Part shown: piece after piece, positions 12,428 to 24,118 of the stretch
Numbering within the stretch: the first letter of the stretch is position 1
Layout of the letters: every line of letters starts with the position of its first letter
Origin: Helianthus annuus
Lineage: Eukaryota > Streptophyta > Magnoliopsida > Asterales > Asteraceae
NCBI RefSeq assembly: GCF_002127325.2
Contig: NC_035448.2
Location: 89,914,546 to 89,978,545 of the forward strand
DNA: 64,000 bases
Direction: 5' to 3'
The notes under the pieces: generated by a model
Told to the model about the DNA's origin: nothing
The model's database searches: none
The model's input: only the letters and a program-made list of their open reading frames with translations
Program-made: the position numbers and the translations under genes

Positions 12428-13274
12428 ATGGCCGCTAACAATATTTCCCAAACCGTCCGTAACCTATCTCTAAAAACAATCCTTGAAAAGGATCGTCTCA
12501 ATCATAACACTTCATGGATGAATATCGAAACTTAAGAATCGTTCTCAAGTAAGAGAAGATATCCTATGTGTTAAACGATCCTAATCCCGATGAACCTCTT
12601 ATGGAAGATAAGGATGCCTATGATGATTGGATTAAGTATATCGAGGATACTATGCAAGCCTCTTGTCTCATGTTAGGAATTATGATTCCCGAGATTCAAA
12701 AGGATTTTTGAATACCATGAGCATACGACATGATTACCCAATTGAAGGAAATGTTCCTACAATATGCAAGGGTTGAACACTTCGGGCGTTTCATGCATGT
12801 CGAATGGAGGAAACCCAATCGGTCTCATCTTAAGTCTTTAAGATGACAAATCCACATTGATCACCTCGAAAGGCTCAATATGGGTAAAAGGGTTTTATCC
12901 GTTCTAACGATCAATGAGGGTGGCAACAAGAAAGGGCATCACCCCGATACCAAAGCAAATGTTGCAAATGGAAACGGGCACATCAAAGGGAAAAGAAAAG
13001 AAAGGTTAAAGCGGAGCCACCGAAACCAAAATATAAGAAGGCAAAGGTTTCCATGAACGATCCATGCTTTAAGTGTGGAGAGATAGGGCATTTAAATAGG
13101 AATTGTCCAACCTATCTCAAAGAGTTGAAAAACAAGAGGGATGCTAGGCAAACCTTAGGTACAATCTTAATGATACATATTGACCTTAATGTTATTTCTT
13201 CTAACACATGGATATTAGATACCGGATGTGGGACTCATGTTTGCAATTCGTTGCAAAAGGTTCAAAAGAAATAA
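12428..13274 (+). pseudogene. Copia A gag and protease start, decayed
   Basis: ATG at 12428 in the same context as element B. Fragments read NNISQTVRNLSLKTILEK, then KISYVLNDPNPDEP and YIEDTMQASCLMLG, interrupted by stops and shifts (for example TAA after the VLK segment near 12550, and TGA near 12710). A zinc knuckle CFKCGEIGHLNRNC lies in the open frame at 13053-13274, followed by protease WILDTGCGTHVCNS. Gag forms the capsid and binds RNA; this copy is unable to make it. Confidence 0.88.
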
Positions 13275-16030
13275 ACATTACAAGAAAGGAGACTATGTTT
13301 TGAAACATCCAAATGGTTTGGAAATTGTTTTAAAATGTCTTTAATGCTCCTAGTTTGACTAAGAACATTATTCAAGTTTCCCTTATAAGACAATATGGTT
13401 TTGACTTAAAGTTTGCAAACATTGACATTTATATCGATGAATGACATGTTTTACTTTAAACCTATGCCTTCAAATGGTATTTATGAATTGGTTCATAATA
13501 AAACATCATTTGATAGTTTAATGTACCAATCAATCACCAGGAAACTCAAAATGGATTTGAGTAAGACTTATCCTTGGCATTATCGCCTTGGTCATATAAA
13601 CAGATGTCGCATGTAAACACTTCGAAAGAATTGTCTTTTGGAAACAAATGAAATTGGTTCATTTGATACATGCGAATCTTATTTACAAGGTAAAATGACC
13701 AAGTAATCCCTTAGTGGGAAAGGGCAAAAGATTTATTAGGTATCATACATTCGAATGTATGTGATCCTTTTAAGCCAATGACTAGAAATGGTGAAAGATA
13801 CTTCATTACTTTTACCGACAACTATAGTAGTTAAGGTTATGTGTACTTGACACAAAGAAGAAGTTTTGAAACGTTCAGAATCTTCAAAAGGTGAAGTACA
13901 AAATCAACTATTTTAAAGTTCTTCGTTTCGATAGAGGAGGAGTCGAACTCTATTAAATATGGTTCGATCTATGATGGCTAGGAGCGCCTTATCTCTATCA
14001 CTTTGGGGTTACGCTTTACTCTCCGTGGCCCGTATGGTCCAACCAAGAAAGTGGATAAGACACCTTTTGAAATATGGCATGGAAGGGTTCCATCATTATC
14101 CTATTTAAAGGTATGGGTTGTGAAGCTTCTGTGAAGCAATACACCTCAAATTGGAAGTACGATCCACTAAGTGTATCTTTGTAGGATATCCTAAAGATGG
14201 TATAGGATATTAATTCTACGATCCAACAGAGCAAAAGGTATCTGTTGCTCGAAAGGCTGAGTTCTTGGAAGCTAAGTTTCTTGTGTAAGGAATTAGTAGA
14301 ACAGTGGAACTTGATGAGGATCAGGAACCACAAGCCGATACACGTTTGGTCAATACTAGCACTCAACAAGAGGTTGTTGAAAACGATCAAGTGGTTGATC
14401 AATACACACAAAACGTTCGCAGATCTGGTAGAATTAGAAGTCCACCTGAAAGATATGGATTTTTCATAGATGGATGCTACGTGGTAGATTCGAGTGAACC
14501 TACCACATACCATGATGCAATGTCAAAATCCGATTATGACAAATGGCTTGAAGCAATGAACGTAGAGATGCAATCCATGTATGACAACCAAGTATGGGGA
14601 TTGGTTGTGCCACCTCTTAACTCCAAAGTAGCTGGAAGTAAGTGGGTTTTCAAGAAGAAAACGGATATGCATGGTAACTTGGATACTTGTAAAGCGAGAC
14701 TTGTAGCAAAAGGTTTTACTCAAACTCAAGAGCTTGATTATGATGAGACCTTTCGCCTGTGGCGATGCTAAAGTCAATAAGGATATTATTTGCCATACCT
14801 ACATAATATGATTATGAGATTTGGCAAATGGATGTCAAAACGGCTTTCCTTAATAGATATCTTGAAGAAGATGTCTATGTGGTTCAGCCTGAAGGTTTTG
14901 TCGATCCAAAACATCCTAACAAAGTATGTAAGTTAAAGAAATCAATCTATGGGTTGAAACAAGCATCTAGAAGCTGGAATCACCGTTTTGATGAAGAGAT
15001 TAAGGAATATGGATTCATCAAGAACGTCGATAAAGCTTGTGTGTATAAGAAGGCTAGTGGGAGCATTTTTACTTTCTTAGTATGGTATGTCGATGACATT
15101 CTACTATTTGGAAATGACGTTCCAACCATGGAAGGTGTAAAAACCTAGCTTGGAAGTTGTTCTTCCATTAAGGATCTTGTTGAAGTCGCCTATATTTTGT
15201 GAATAAAGAATCTATAAGGATAGATCAAGGCGCACGATAGGTTTAAACCAAAGTGCATACATTGACAAAATCTTGAAAAGGTTCAAGATATAGAACTTTA
15301 TGAAAAGGTTTGGTACCTGTTCAAAAGGGGACAATATTGAAAGCGTTTCAATGTCCAAGCTCAAAGGATGAGCAAGAAAGAATGAAAGGAATCCCATATG
15401 CGTCAGTTATAGGATTCATTATGTATATGATATGCACTAGACCGGACATGTTATGCGCATTAAGCATGACGAGAAGATACCAGCGAGTAACGGTCATTGG
15501 GTAACTGTTAAAAATATATATTGAAATACCTTTGAAGGACTAAGGATATATTTCTAATATATGGATCTGGTGAAAAGAACTCGTTGTAAAAGGTTACAGG
15601 GATGCGAGTTTCGGAATTCGTTGTAAAGGGTTACATGGGTACGAGTTTCCAAACTGATCGAGATGGTTCTCGATCACAATTAGGGTAGCATTGTCCACTA
15701 CAAAATCAGAATACATCGCCGCTTCATTGATTGAGATGATTTATGTGGATTTGCCACTTGAATTATTGTCGATCTAGAGGTAGTCCCTACCATTCAGGAC
15801 CCCTAGAAATCTTTGTGATAACGATGGTGTGATTGCTTAAATCAAGGAACCTCGTGTACATCGAAAGACTAGGCACATTGAGCGAAATTTCAACTACATA
15901 AGGGATGAAGTTGAAAAAGGGAAAAGATATGTGTTCACAAAGTTCACACTGATCAAAATATTGCGGATCCACTCACGAAGCTCCTTGAACGGGCAAAGCA
16001 TGAAAGGGTCATACTTGTGCCTTAGGACTT
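13275..16030 (+). pseudogene. Copia A pol remnants (integrase, RT, RNase H), decayed
   Basis: Alignment by eye with element B gives integrase HYRLGHI (about 13578), the HSDVCGPF region with Asp lost (about 13750), then a deletion of about 105 bp near 13940 that removes the GGEYL to SERRN segment including the catalytic Glu. RT begins near 14470 with open frames 14304-14771 and 14828-15148, including [10 protein letters not shown] near 15085. RNase H remnants run from about 15580 to 16030 (AARTTESE-like and HTDQNIADP-like segments). Many stops and shifts are scattered throughout. It is far more decayed than the LTRs of the same element. Confidence 0.85.
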
Positions 16031-16814
16031 CGATATTCTAGTGATTGGATTTGATCTATTTTGTATTTGGATATTGGAACAATTGTTATTATAACTCTTT
16101 ATGGTATGTTGAGTTATGTTCCATTTTAGCATGTTTAAATCCGTGAATAAGTTACTTATTCTAAATGTCCGTAATCGATCATACTTGTGGGAACAAATAT
16201 GAATGTAAGACTATTATGAATTTGGATTGGTGGATATTCATTTAGAATGAATATAGAGCAAAGTGTTGCTGCCAAAGTTCATAGATATTTGTGGGATACA
16301 AATATTGGACTGACTCGCTCTCAAATATTACTGCATGGAATCATTTGTGATTGATCATAAGTAAATTTGAGTAAAGGAGAATATCATAGTATCCTCTGAC
16401 CTGAGATACATATTGGGTCTCGATATTCACCAAATATTATACCTTGACTTATTTCTTCGCTATCAGTAATATGGCAGTACACAAGGCTAAGCTCAGGTGT
16501 GGTACAAGGTGATTGTGAGAGACGTATGTAGTTAAGAAGGGATTTGTTCCTCTTATTCGTTGAGAGTAAGATGTCTAAGGCCTGCTAAAGTTAAATCAAC
16601 AGAGAGTGATCATTTTGTGTCTCTGGATTTAACATGACATCTGTAACGAAAGGATAAATGATAGATTCACCTAAATCATTTCAAGTAAGGGACTTGAAGG
16701 GGATGATGTTATTGAATGGCACATATAGTCATACGTATTAAGGGTAGTAAACCGTAGTTAGGCGTTATTTACTGCTTACATCAATCTTCTATGTATCTTG
16801 TGCAAGTGGGAGAT
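16031..16814 (+). other. Conserved 3' non-coding block of copia A
   Basis: About 780 bp between pol and the 3' LTR without an ORF. It aligns almost base for base with 47429-48194 of element B, for example around TGGACTGACTCGCTCTCA. It ends with the purine tract GTGGGAGAT. Confidence 0.8.
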
Positions 16815-17967
16815 TGTTGGACTCTGTATGCCCAAGACACATATTAAATTGATGTGGCTAGTACGTTATGATCCAAGTCGAATCATACCCAATAACAAGC
16901 TAGACAAACACTTAGAATATTTATTTATGATATGATCAAACAAATAAATATTAACACTTACAATATTTAGAAATTGGTTTTCTAAATAATTGCACTTGAC
17001 AAACTAATAAATTATATGGATAATTTATTTTGAGAGAATATTTTATTTTGTTATTTAATGGGTTAAATAACATAATAAAAGTAGTGTAAGTCTTATAACA
17101 TATGATGTTATATTTTATAAAAGTTATATATATATATATATATATATATAAGACTTGAAATGTTTATAAAAGAATTTTTGAAATTTTTTTATAAAAACTA
17201 CAAGTGGGCCGCCCCCACCATGCTCTTCCCAAGACCAATTTTGGTCCAATGACAATCCATGCAATTGTCATAAGTTAGAAGCCTTTTGATTGGGTGTTCT
17301 ACCCAAGAAATCTTTTGGTCCAATGAGATTTCATGCATTTGTATGTGTGTTGATTGGGTGCTCTTCCCTAAATGTTTTGGCCAATCACATTGCATGCAAA
17401 TTGCATGGATAGATGCATCTTGATTGGGCATGTTGGGTGGCCAAGATTCTCTCAACATTTATAAAGTTTTCTATGGCAAAAATGAAGAGGAGATGACTAG
17501 AAAAACACTCTCAAAATCAGTCATGGGTCTTTTGATCCGAGGGTTTTTCAAGTTTAATTTTCAAGTGCAAGAACTCAAGAAGATACTCTCTAATTTTCGG
17601 CCAAGGGGTTGGTTCCAAGACGGGATTTTTCAAGTGAGTTGCAAGTGTTAAAATCCTAGCTAAACATAAAGTGTTTGTTGGAAGGCTTGGGGTATACAAG
17701 CTTGAGGTCTTCTACACTTGAAGGCAACCGTTCAAGAAGCATCATCTTCTTCATATCCATTACTCCTTGGAAGGTAGTACTCTAAACATCCTATGCTTGT
17801 GTTTCAATTTTGATAGCATGCATGTTCGTATATGGATCCGGGATTGGGTTTTACATATAAAATGGTTTTATATCTTGTAAGTGACATGTTTTAAATAATA
17901 AATTTCCGCTGCATTTTTATTTCATAAGGATGAAATTACTTTGATAAACATGTTAAAAAACACAACA
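16815..17967 (+). repeat. 3' LTR of copia A
   Basis: 1,153 bp, TGTTGGA start, ACACAACA end, followed by TSD CATTC. It differs from the 5' LTR mainly by point changes and a longer AT run near 17126-17150. Confidence 0.95.
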
Positions 17968-17972
17968 CATTC

Positions 17973-18231
17973 AACCCAGATCATATCAATTTGTTATTCA
18001 GAAAATAGTAAGTTTGACCAGAAAAGTCAGAATCTTTTTGTTTTCGTCTTAAGGTCAAATTGTATTAACATTTGATATTAGTTTTGTAAGATTTTTAGAA
18101 GATGTCTAAGAACCATCTCCTTTTGAAAGAGAACTTTAACAAAATTATAACGAACTTAATATTGTTAATACAAATTGATATGTATTTATATGTGTTTTGT
18201 ATTTGCTTTCATATTTCCATTTATGTATGTA
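17973..18231 (+). other. Older DNA continuing from 9568, no gene seen
   Basis: AT-rich with intron-like character, ending in TATGTAG just before the duplicated unit. Confidence 0.5.
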
Positions 18232-18700
18232 GGTCCCAGTTATACAACTTCTATTAGGGAAACTTGGATTAGTGTTGGATGATCGGATGTTATATCAAAT
18301 TTAATATTGTTAATAAACTAGATACGACCCAATTTGACCCATTAATAAGGAAATGATTAACATGCTTAGGACCTGAAAGAGCGGCATTTCTTTTAATATA
18401 AGCTACCTTTCTTTTCAGCTCAGCGAAGTGTTTAGGAGGAGCTTTTTGTAATACGGGTTTTAGTAAGGTCCCAGTTATACAACTTCTATTAGGGAAACTT
18501 AGATTAGTGTTGGATGATCAGATGTATATCAAATTTAATATTGTTAATAAACTAGATATGGCCCAATTTGATCCATTAATAAGGAAATGATTAACATGCT
18601 TAGGACCTGAAAGAGCGGCATTTCTTTTAACATAAGCTACCTTTCTTTTCAGCTCAGCGAAGTCTTAAGGATGAGCTTTTAGTAATACGGGTTTTGGTAA
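18232..18700 (+). repeat. Tandem duplication of about 235 bp (two copies)
   Basis: Copy 1 at 18232-18466 and copy 2 at 18467-18700 share nearly all bases, starting GGTCCCAGTTATACAACTTC and ending in TACGGGTTTT(A/G)GTAA. Each copy holds an acceptor-like CTTTCTTTTCAG. Short frames next to these borders look exon-like (for example VIQLLLGKLGLVLDD on the plus strand at the unit start), but I cannot name the gene. Confidence 0.92.
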
Positions 18701-18845
18701 CACTTCAGGTCTCAAACTTTTTTCAAGAATTGAAACAGTCCACCATAAATCCTTAGCTACCCTTATGCGACCGTTCTACGAGATCTCAACAAGAACACCA
18801 TACACACACCACAAACACGAACTATGATGCGACAAAATAGAAGCA

Positions 18846-18875
18846 CCCGCCGCAACGCGCGGGCATTCCCACTAG
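18846..18875 (+). mobile_element. Helitron-type 3' terminus
   Basis: A hairpin with stem CCCGC (18846-18850) and GCGGG (18859-18863) around an 8-base loop is followed 8 bases later by CTAG (18872-18875) and then T. Hairpin plus CTRR just before a T is the defining 3' end of plant Helitrons, and the CGCAACGCGCGGG core is frequent in plant Helitron ends. The 5' end (TC) is not identified. The orientation implies that the element extends to the left, through the older DNA segments. Confidence 0.7.
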
Positions 18876-20015
18876 TTGAGTCAAAGTAACAGACTAACTG
18901 TAGTACTTTAGGCTATGATTGAATTAATACCAAAATTATATTACATCACTTGATTTCTATTTTCTTTTTTTTTTCTTTGATATCAATCCTATAATTAAAA
19001 CCTTCTTGATGAAAGAAAATATAAAATCAAACCATAGTTATGCACTTTTTTTTCGAATATAACATAGTAATAAAAATTTTACACTTAATATATAGCAAAA
19101 CGTATAACATAGTAACATAAATTTTGCACTTAATATATAGCAAAATGTAACAATAGATTTTATAACTAATTTATTATAATGTAGAAACAAGCACATAACT
19201 AGTACTACAAACAAATAGCTTTTAATACTGCATAGGAACCCGTAGTCATAAATATAGAATATTTTACAAATTATTATACTAAATACATTATTTTCTTTTA
19301 AAGAAAACTTATTGTCGCCAAACGAATCAATAGTATATTTATTTAATAACCCTTATCGTCCTTTCGAAGAAATATATCATTAACACATTAAATAAATACA
19401 TGGTCATAAAGAAAAAGTATTTGATGGTTCGATCGTTTACGATAGTGGCGGGGTGGTTTGAACTACAATAGCAAGATTTAAAACGTTTTTTTGATGATTT
19501 CAAGATGTTTACAAATATATTTTTAAATCCACTAAAAGATATTAATCTACTGTTTTACATCATTATTTAGAATTAATGAAAAATATATCATTAATTTATT
19601 AATATTTTCAAAATAAAAATTGTTATGGTTGTAAACACCTACGTTTCCAATCCCATCAGATCTTACGAAATCAAAACAATAAAAACTTGATTTGTTGAAA
19701 TTCATAGTTTCATGCTATGAAAGTTATTCACTAGATCTAAAACACTGAGTCATTCCAAGGTGAAAAACATGTCTACTGTTTCTACGCTTGATTTCATTTT
19801 CATACATATAATAAATCATTATGACTAATTCAACAGATTCAAGTATGTTTTTAATTCAAAAGATTTGTGTTACATTAGTCACAACAAAAACTTGATAACT
19901 TTTTTCAAGATGTGAAAAGAACAAGTACTATGTTGAAATACGAGGTTTGTTTATTGTTACCTGAATGAATGAAGGAAGCCAAATCATGGATATGAGGTTC
20001 TCGAATCATTAGCAA
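18876..20015 (+). other. AT-rich intergenic DNA, nothing recognised
   Basis: No ORF of note, no RNA gene, no clear terminal repeats. Two short near-duplicates (AACATAGTAA...TATATAGCAAAA, about 19061-19146) are the only local structure. Confidence 0.6.
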
Positions 20016-20262
20016 TTCGTGCTGATAACGTGTTGTGAAACTAGCCTATTAACAAAAGAATAAGAGAGAAAGAGATTGATATTATTGATTGGATGTATAT
20101 AATAGAAGATATACAATGGTATATATAGGAGATGTAACTTGGAGAATAAGCCTAATATATTTTAGGTGTTGATAACCATAATAAATAATAGTATATATAT
20201 AACAAGGGAAAAATAGAATGAGATGTTCTTAGAAAATGTCATGTGTTTATTAGGTACAGTAG
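20016..20262 (-). repeat. Possible copia LTR end with primer site, reverse orientation
   Basis: On the minus strand the sequence reads CACAACACGTTATCAGCACG, which has the form of an LTR end followed by a non-standard primer site (TTATCAGCACG) that I recall from plant copia-like elements. On the plus strand the LTR would run from TGTTGTG at 20032 to GGTACA near 20262. There is no partner LTR and no coding remnant, so this is tentative. Confidence 0.3.
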
Positions 20263-20844
20263 AGTATATATTAGATAAGCAGAGATTTAATTGTCTTTAG
20301 TGGGTGCTTATTCAACTCTAAAAGTGTTTTTTTAATCAAAAGTGCTTATTAACTTAAGATTTTTTTCAAAAGGAGTTTTGTTTTAAAAAAAGTGTTTGCT
20401 TTAGTTTTTGTGGTGAGAAAAGTAAAATGAATAAAAATGATGGAATAAGATTCCATGTTTAGTTGCTATTTTAAAGAGGAATGATAGATTGGTATTTTAT
20501 GATCAAAAAGCAAAAAAGTTATTTAAAAAGTTAGAATTTTGTGGCTTTTGAAAAACAACTTTTTACTTTTTTTTTCAAAAAACCAAAATTAAAAGAACTT
20601 TTAGACCACACGGTGTGGACGTTCAAAAATGGCGTTGTTACTTCTCAACGCTGTTCACACCGTCCCATCCACGGCGTTTAGGACGACGTTATTGATTAGG
20701 CAGGGGAATCTCCACCGGTGTGGAAGAGTTTTTGGTGTCGACGTGGCACGTGGTTAACGGACATGGATATTAGCCGTTAACCCTAACAATTAACTTTTAT
20801 AATTTAAAAAAACTCTAACTTTTTTAAAAATTCAAATTTTACAC
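20263..20844 (+). other. Intergenic DNA upstream of the SANT pseudogene
   Basis: The first half is poly-A/T rich with AAAAGTGCTTA-type repeats in both directions, as in some hAT-like MITEs, but without clear ends. The second half is GC-richer and contains the interrupted palindrome CCACACGGTGTGG (about 20607-20619) and further CACACCG motifs, possibly a transposon end or promoter. Confidence 0.4.
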
Positions 20845-20852
20845 TATAAATA
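20845..20852 (+). promoter_or_regulatory. TATA box upstream of the SANT-domain pseudogene
   Basis: TATAAATA, 95 bp before the ATG at 20947, in a plant-like leader rich in CA and TTC. Confidence 0.55.
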
Positions 20853-20946
20853 CAAGCCACTTCTTCATTTTTTTACAAACTCCACCACTTCACTCAAATT
20901 TATACAAATTCTCAACCATTTCCACTTCACCCAAAAAAAATCAAGG

Positions 20947-21258
20947 ATGGCAACCGTTGCGTGGACCGAAGAAGAAGATATCACACTTTGCGGGTTGTGG
21001 GCCGAAGCTTTGAGCCACCACACGCCGGGTAGGCGCTCAAGCATTCCTTTATGGAGGACAATCTAACAACACTTTCAAGCCTATATGGGTGAGAACAACC
21101 GAACCGTCGACGCCCTATCGTCTCGTTTTAGGACGATCCGTCTTGATTGCGAAAGATTTGAGATGATCCACACCGCCATGGAGCACGAGAGTGGTGACCT
21201 CGGGGAGGACGACATCATTCAAGTGGCTCTCATCAACTTTAGGCACGAGCACCACCGT
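20947..21258 (+). pseudogene. SANT/Myb-like transposon-type protein, truncated
   Basis: ATG at 20947 reads ATVAWTEEEDITLCGLWAEA, then TAA (21064-21066, one change from CAA Gln), then QHFQAYMGENNRTVDALSSR and FEMIHTAMEHESGDLGEDD with IQVALINFRHEH. This is the Myb/SANT-like layout found in ORF1 of PIF/Harbinger transposons and in the plant proteins often mislabelled 'glutathione S-transferase T3-like'. Such proteins bind DNA and assist the transposase. The frame is cut at about 21258 by gypsy-LTR-like sequence; the last codons before TAA at 21273 are LTR bases. No DDE transposase is present nearby. Confidence 0.7.
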
Positions 21259-22178
21259 TGTAACGCCTCATAATTTCGTATTTTATTTTTATAAATAAAA
21301 ATGTGTACTCTATGTTCGAGGCGTTAATTATCATAAAAAAAAATTGTATTTTAAACCTATTTGATGTTCGCATAAGATCAAACGGCGCATTTTAAGCGTT
21401 TTAACAGAATGACGAACGCACGCGGCCAATATCGACAACCGACGCGAACTTTTCATAATTTAATCCTAAACTAACATTATACGTCATATCACGAAGGTTC
21501 GGGTGCAGAAACGGCTCCAGGAAGGTGTTGGGCCGTGCAAAGAGACTGAACACACACTAACGGTCTTTAGGCCCTAACCCACTAAATAAACCCCAAGTAT
21601 AAAACACTAGCAAACCCTATCTCCTCCATTTTTTGATACAGCCGCTACTATAGGGTTTCCCCTCATTCTTGTGTCTGCATTATCTACCAAACTTACACAC
21701 ACAAAAGACAACACAAAGAACTCATCATCTTCCCAAACCCATTTACACCAACCTTAGACCCTCAACATCTTCACCCTCTCCCTCTCGGTTGGACATTCGG
21801 CAGCCGCAGGGGAGCCAACGACGGTTAATCGGCCGGCAAAACACCCACATGCTTCTCTCTCTCCTTCGTTTTTCTACCGGCGACCGGAGCTATGTCTCCG
21901 GCGACCGAAGCTATGTCTCCGGCGACCGGCTACGTCCGACGGTCGCACACAACACCCCCTACGACTCTCCACTGTTCGACACCCTGTAACAACCACCCCG
22001 AAATCCACTTCGAATAACCCTCACTTTCGCAGAATCGTACACCTCACCGGAGTTCACGGTTTGCACCAGAGATACGGACGTCACCGGAGATACGGGAACA
22101 CGCCGGAGCCATAGGGGGATCGACGGAAGTTGTTTCCTGCTGTTTCGGTATATAATTCTTTTGTCTTTTGTTCCTCAA
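21259..22178 (+). repeat. Gypsy-type LTR fragment or solo LTR
   Basis: Begins TGTAACGCCTCATAA, a common start of plant gypsy LTRs, has a TATA box TATAAAAC at 21598-21605 followed by a leader-like CT-rich stretch, and carries a 21-bp minisatellite at 21877-21930. The end is not clear and I find no second LTR or TSD, so the right border is approximate. Confidence 0.5.
21877..21930 (+). repeat. 21-bp minisatellite, about 2.6 units
   Basis: Units CCGGCGACCGGAGCTATGTCT (with A for G in copy 2) at 21877-21897 and 21898-21918, then a partial copy. In one frame they encode GDRSYVS repeats, but the frame has no other support. Confidence 0.9.
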
Positions 22179-22206
22179 CGAGTTAACATTAACCCGCGCG
22201 TTGCGG
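22179..22206 (-). mobile_element. Decayed Helitron-like terminus, minus strand
   Basis: On the minus strand the sequence reads CCGCAACGCGCGGGTTAAT followed by GTTAACTCG. The core CGCAACGCGCGGG is shared with the terminus at 18846, but the stem is imperfect and CTAG appears as CTCG. If real, the element would extend right of this point on the plus strand map. Confidence 0.3.
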
Positions 22207-23051
22207 CGTGACATTGATTATAAATGAGTGTTTTTCTTAATCGGAATTGAATAACTTTCCGTTGACCCAATCATTAATATCATCAACGCCTAATTTTGCT
22301 TATCAAATCTAAAAACTTTCACCCTGTGTATGAGAATAATACATTTATCATTTGCTGAATGAAAAACCAAAGATTGTATGCAAATAAGTCGACATGTTAT
22401 CGATATTACACATCGTTGATCAGTAAACCGGAAAATCATCAGAGATTCATATAGATAATGACCATAGTTGTCAATTGGTTAACAACTAAAAGTTTACGAT
22501 TTCCATCAAAGTCGTTATATTCCCTTTGGTTTGTGATGACCGGTAAATAGGCATATGTTTATTCATTGAATTCACACCATGCCCCATAAAGCATACATTT
22601 AATCATTTTCCGGATTTGTAAACTGGTTTTGGCAACCAAAAATGATTGTCACTAAAAGATCATCATCCCATAATACATCGGAAGAATTTATTTTTTTTAT
22701 TGTTATATGAAAACAACATGAAACTTAACAAAAAATTCAGTTATTGCAAAAGCAAATTGACCATTATGAGTGATAGAACTTTTAATATGCAAATAGATTA
22801 ACATGAATCTGCCTATTCATCAAACTCTACAAACAAAATCCATATACATATAGTAAAAAAAGACAGAGAACCAAATAATCAAAGAAGAACCGAAGTAATA
22901 AAAATGATGGGAGTGAAAACATACCGTAACCGAAATTTTAGATTGAATTGTGAAAACAAATGTCGCCAAATCTGGGATGAACGGAAATGAATGATGATCG
23001 GATACGGAGTAAAATGAAAATAGAGAGAATCGGCGAGGCGGTGGTATGGTT
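22207..23051 (+). other. Intergenic DNA left of copia B, nothing recognised
   Basis: No supported gene. The last five bases, TGGTT (23047-23051), are the TSD of copia B. Confidence 0.55.
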
Positions 23052-24103
23052 TGTTGGACTCTGTATGCCCAAGACACATATTAAATTGATGTGGCTAATA
23101 CGTTATGATCCAAGTCGAGTCATACCCAATAACAAGCTAGACAAACACTTACAATATTTATATATGATATGATCAAAAAAATAAATATCAACACTTAGAA
23201 TATTTAGAAATTGGTTTTCTAAATAATTGTACTTGACAAACTAATAAATTATATGGATAATTTATTTTGAGAGAGTATTAAACTTTTGTTATTTAATGGG
23301 TTAAATAACATAATAAAAATAGCATAAGTCTTATAACATATGATGTTATATTTTATAAAAGTTATAAAATACATATGTAAGACTTATATTATTTTATAAA
23401 AGAAAATTGATTTTTTTATATAAATAAAGACTAGGCCGCCACCCCCCCCCCATGGGGTCTTCCCAAAATTGTTGGTCCAATCACACCACATGCATGTCTT
23501 ACAAGTTAGATGGATTGTGATTGGGTGTTCTTCCCAAGCAATTTTGGCCAATTAGTTTACATGCAATTGCATGAACCTTGATTGGGGAAGAATGATGGTC
23601 CAATGACATTTCATGCAAATGTCATAACTAGAGGCTTTTTGATTGGGCAAGATGGGTGGCAAGATTCTCTCTACATCTATAAATACCAAGATGTCAAATG
23701 AATGAAAATGAAAGACTTGTGTTTTTCTCTCAAAAAAATCGGCCATCATAAGGTGTTCTAAAGGTTTTCGGTTTTTTTGATTCAAGTGTTGAAATCCTAG
23801 CTACAATCGTAGTGTTTGTTGGAAGCTTGGGGTATACAAGCTTGAGGTCTTCTACTCTTGAGGACAACCATTTCAAGAAGCATCATCCTTTTCATCATCC
23901 TATTACTCCAAGAAGGTAGTTTTCTAAACACCCTATGGTTGTGTATGATAGTATGCATCTTCATATATGGATCCAGGTTTTGGGATTTTGCATTAAAATG
24001 TTTTTTATATCTTATAAAAGTAACATGTTCTAAACATTATTTCCGCTGCGTTTTTATTTCATATGGATGAAATTGCTTTGATAAACATGTTAAAATCCCT
24101 TCA
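23052..24103 (+). repeat. 5' LTR of copia B
   Basis: TGTTGGA start, CCCTTCA end. U3 holds several CCAAT and ATTGG boxes in both orientations (about 23470-23650) before TATAAATA at 23678-23685. Confidence 0.95.
23678..23685 (+). promoter_or_regulatory. TATA box in copia B 5' LTR
   Basis: TATAAATA just after the CCAAT/ATTGG cluster; the same motif is at 48821-48828 in the 3' LTR. Confidence 0.65.
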
Positions 24104-24104
24104 A

Positions 24105-24118
24105 TGGCATCTAGGGCC
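24105..24118 (+). promoter_or_regulatory. Degenerate primer binding site of copia B
   Basis: TGGCATCTAGGGCC stands where element A has TGGTATCAGAGCC. Two substitutions and an extra T reduce pairing to initiator Met tRNA, so this copy would probably prime poorly today. Confidence 0.8.

Noticed and set aside
21669..21989. 106-codon ORF with GDRSYVS repeats
   Set aside because: It lies in the gypsy LTR fragment and its repeats come from a 21-bp minisatellite; no homologous protein layout is apparent.
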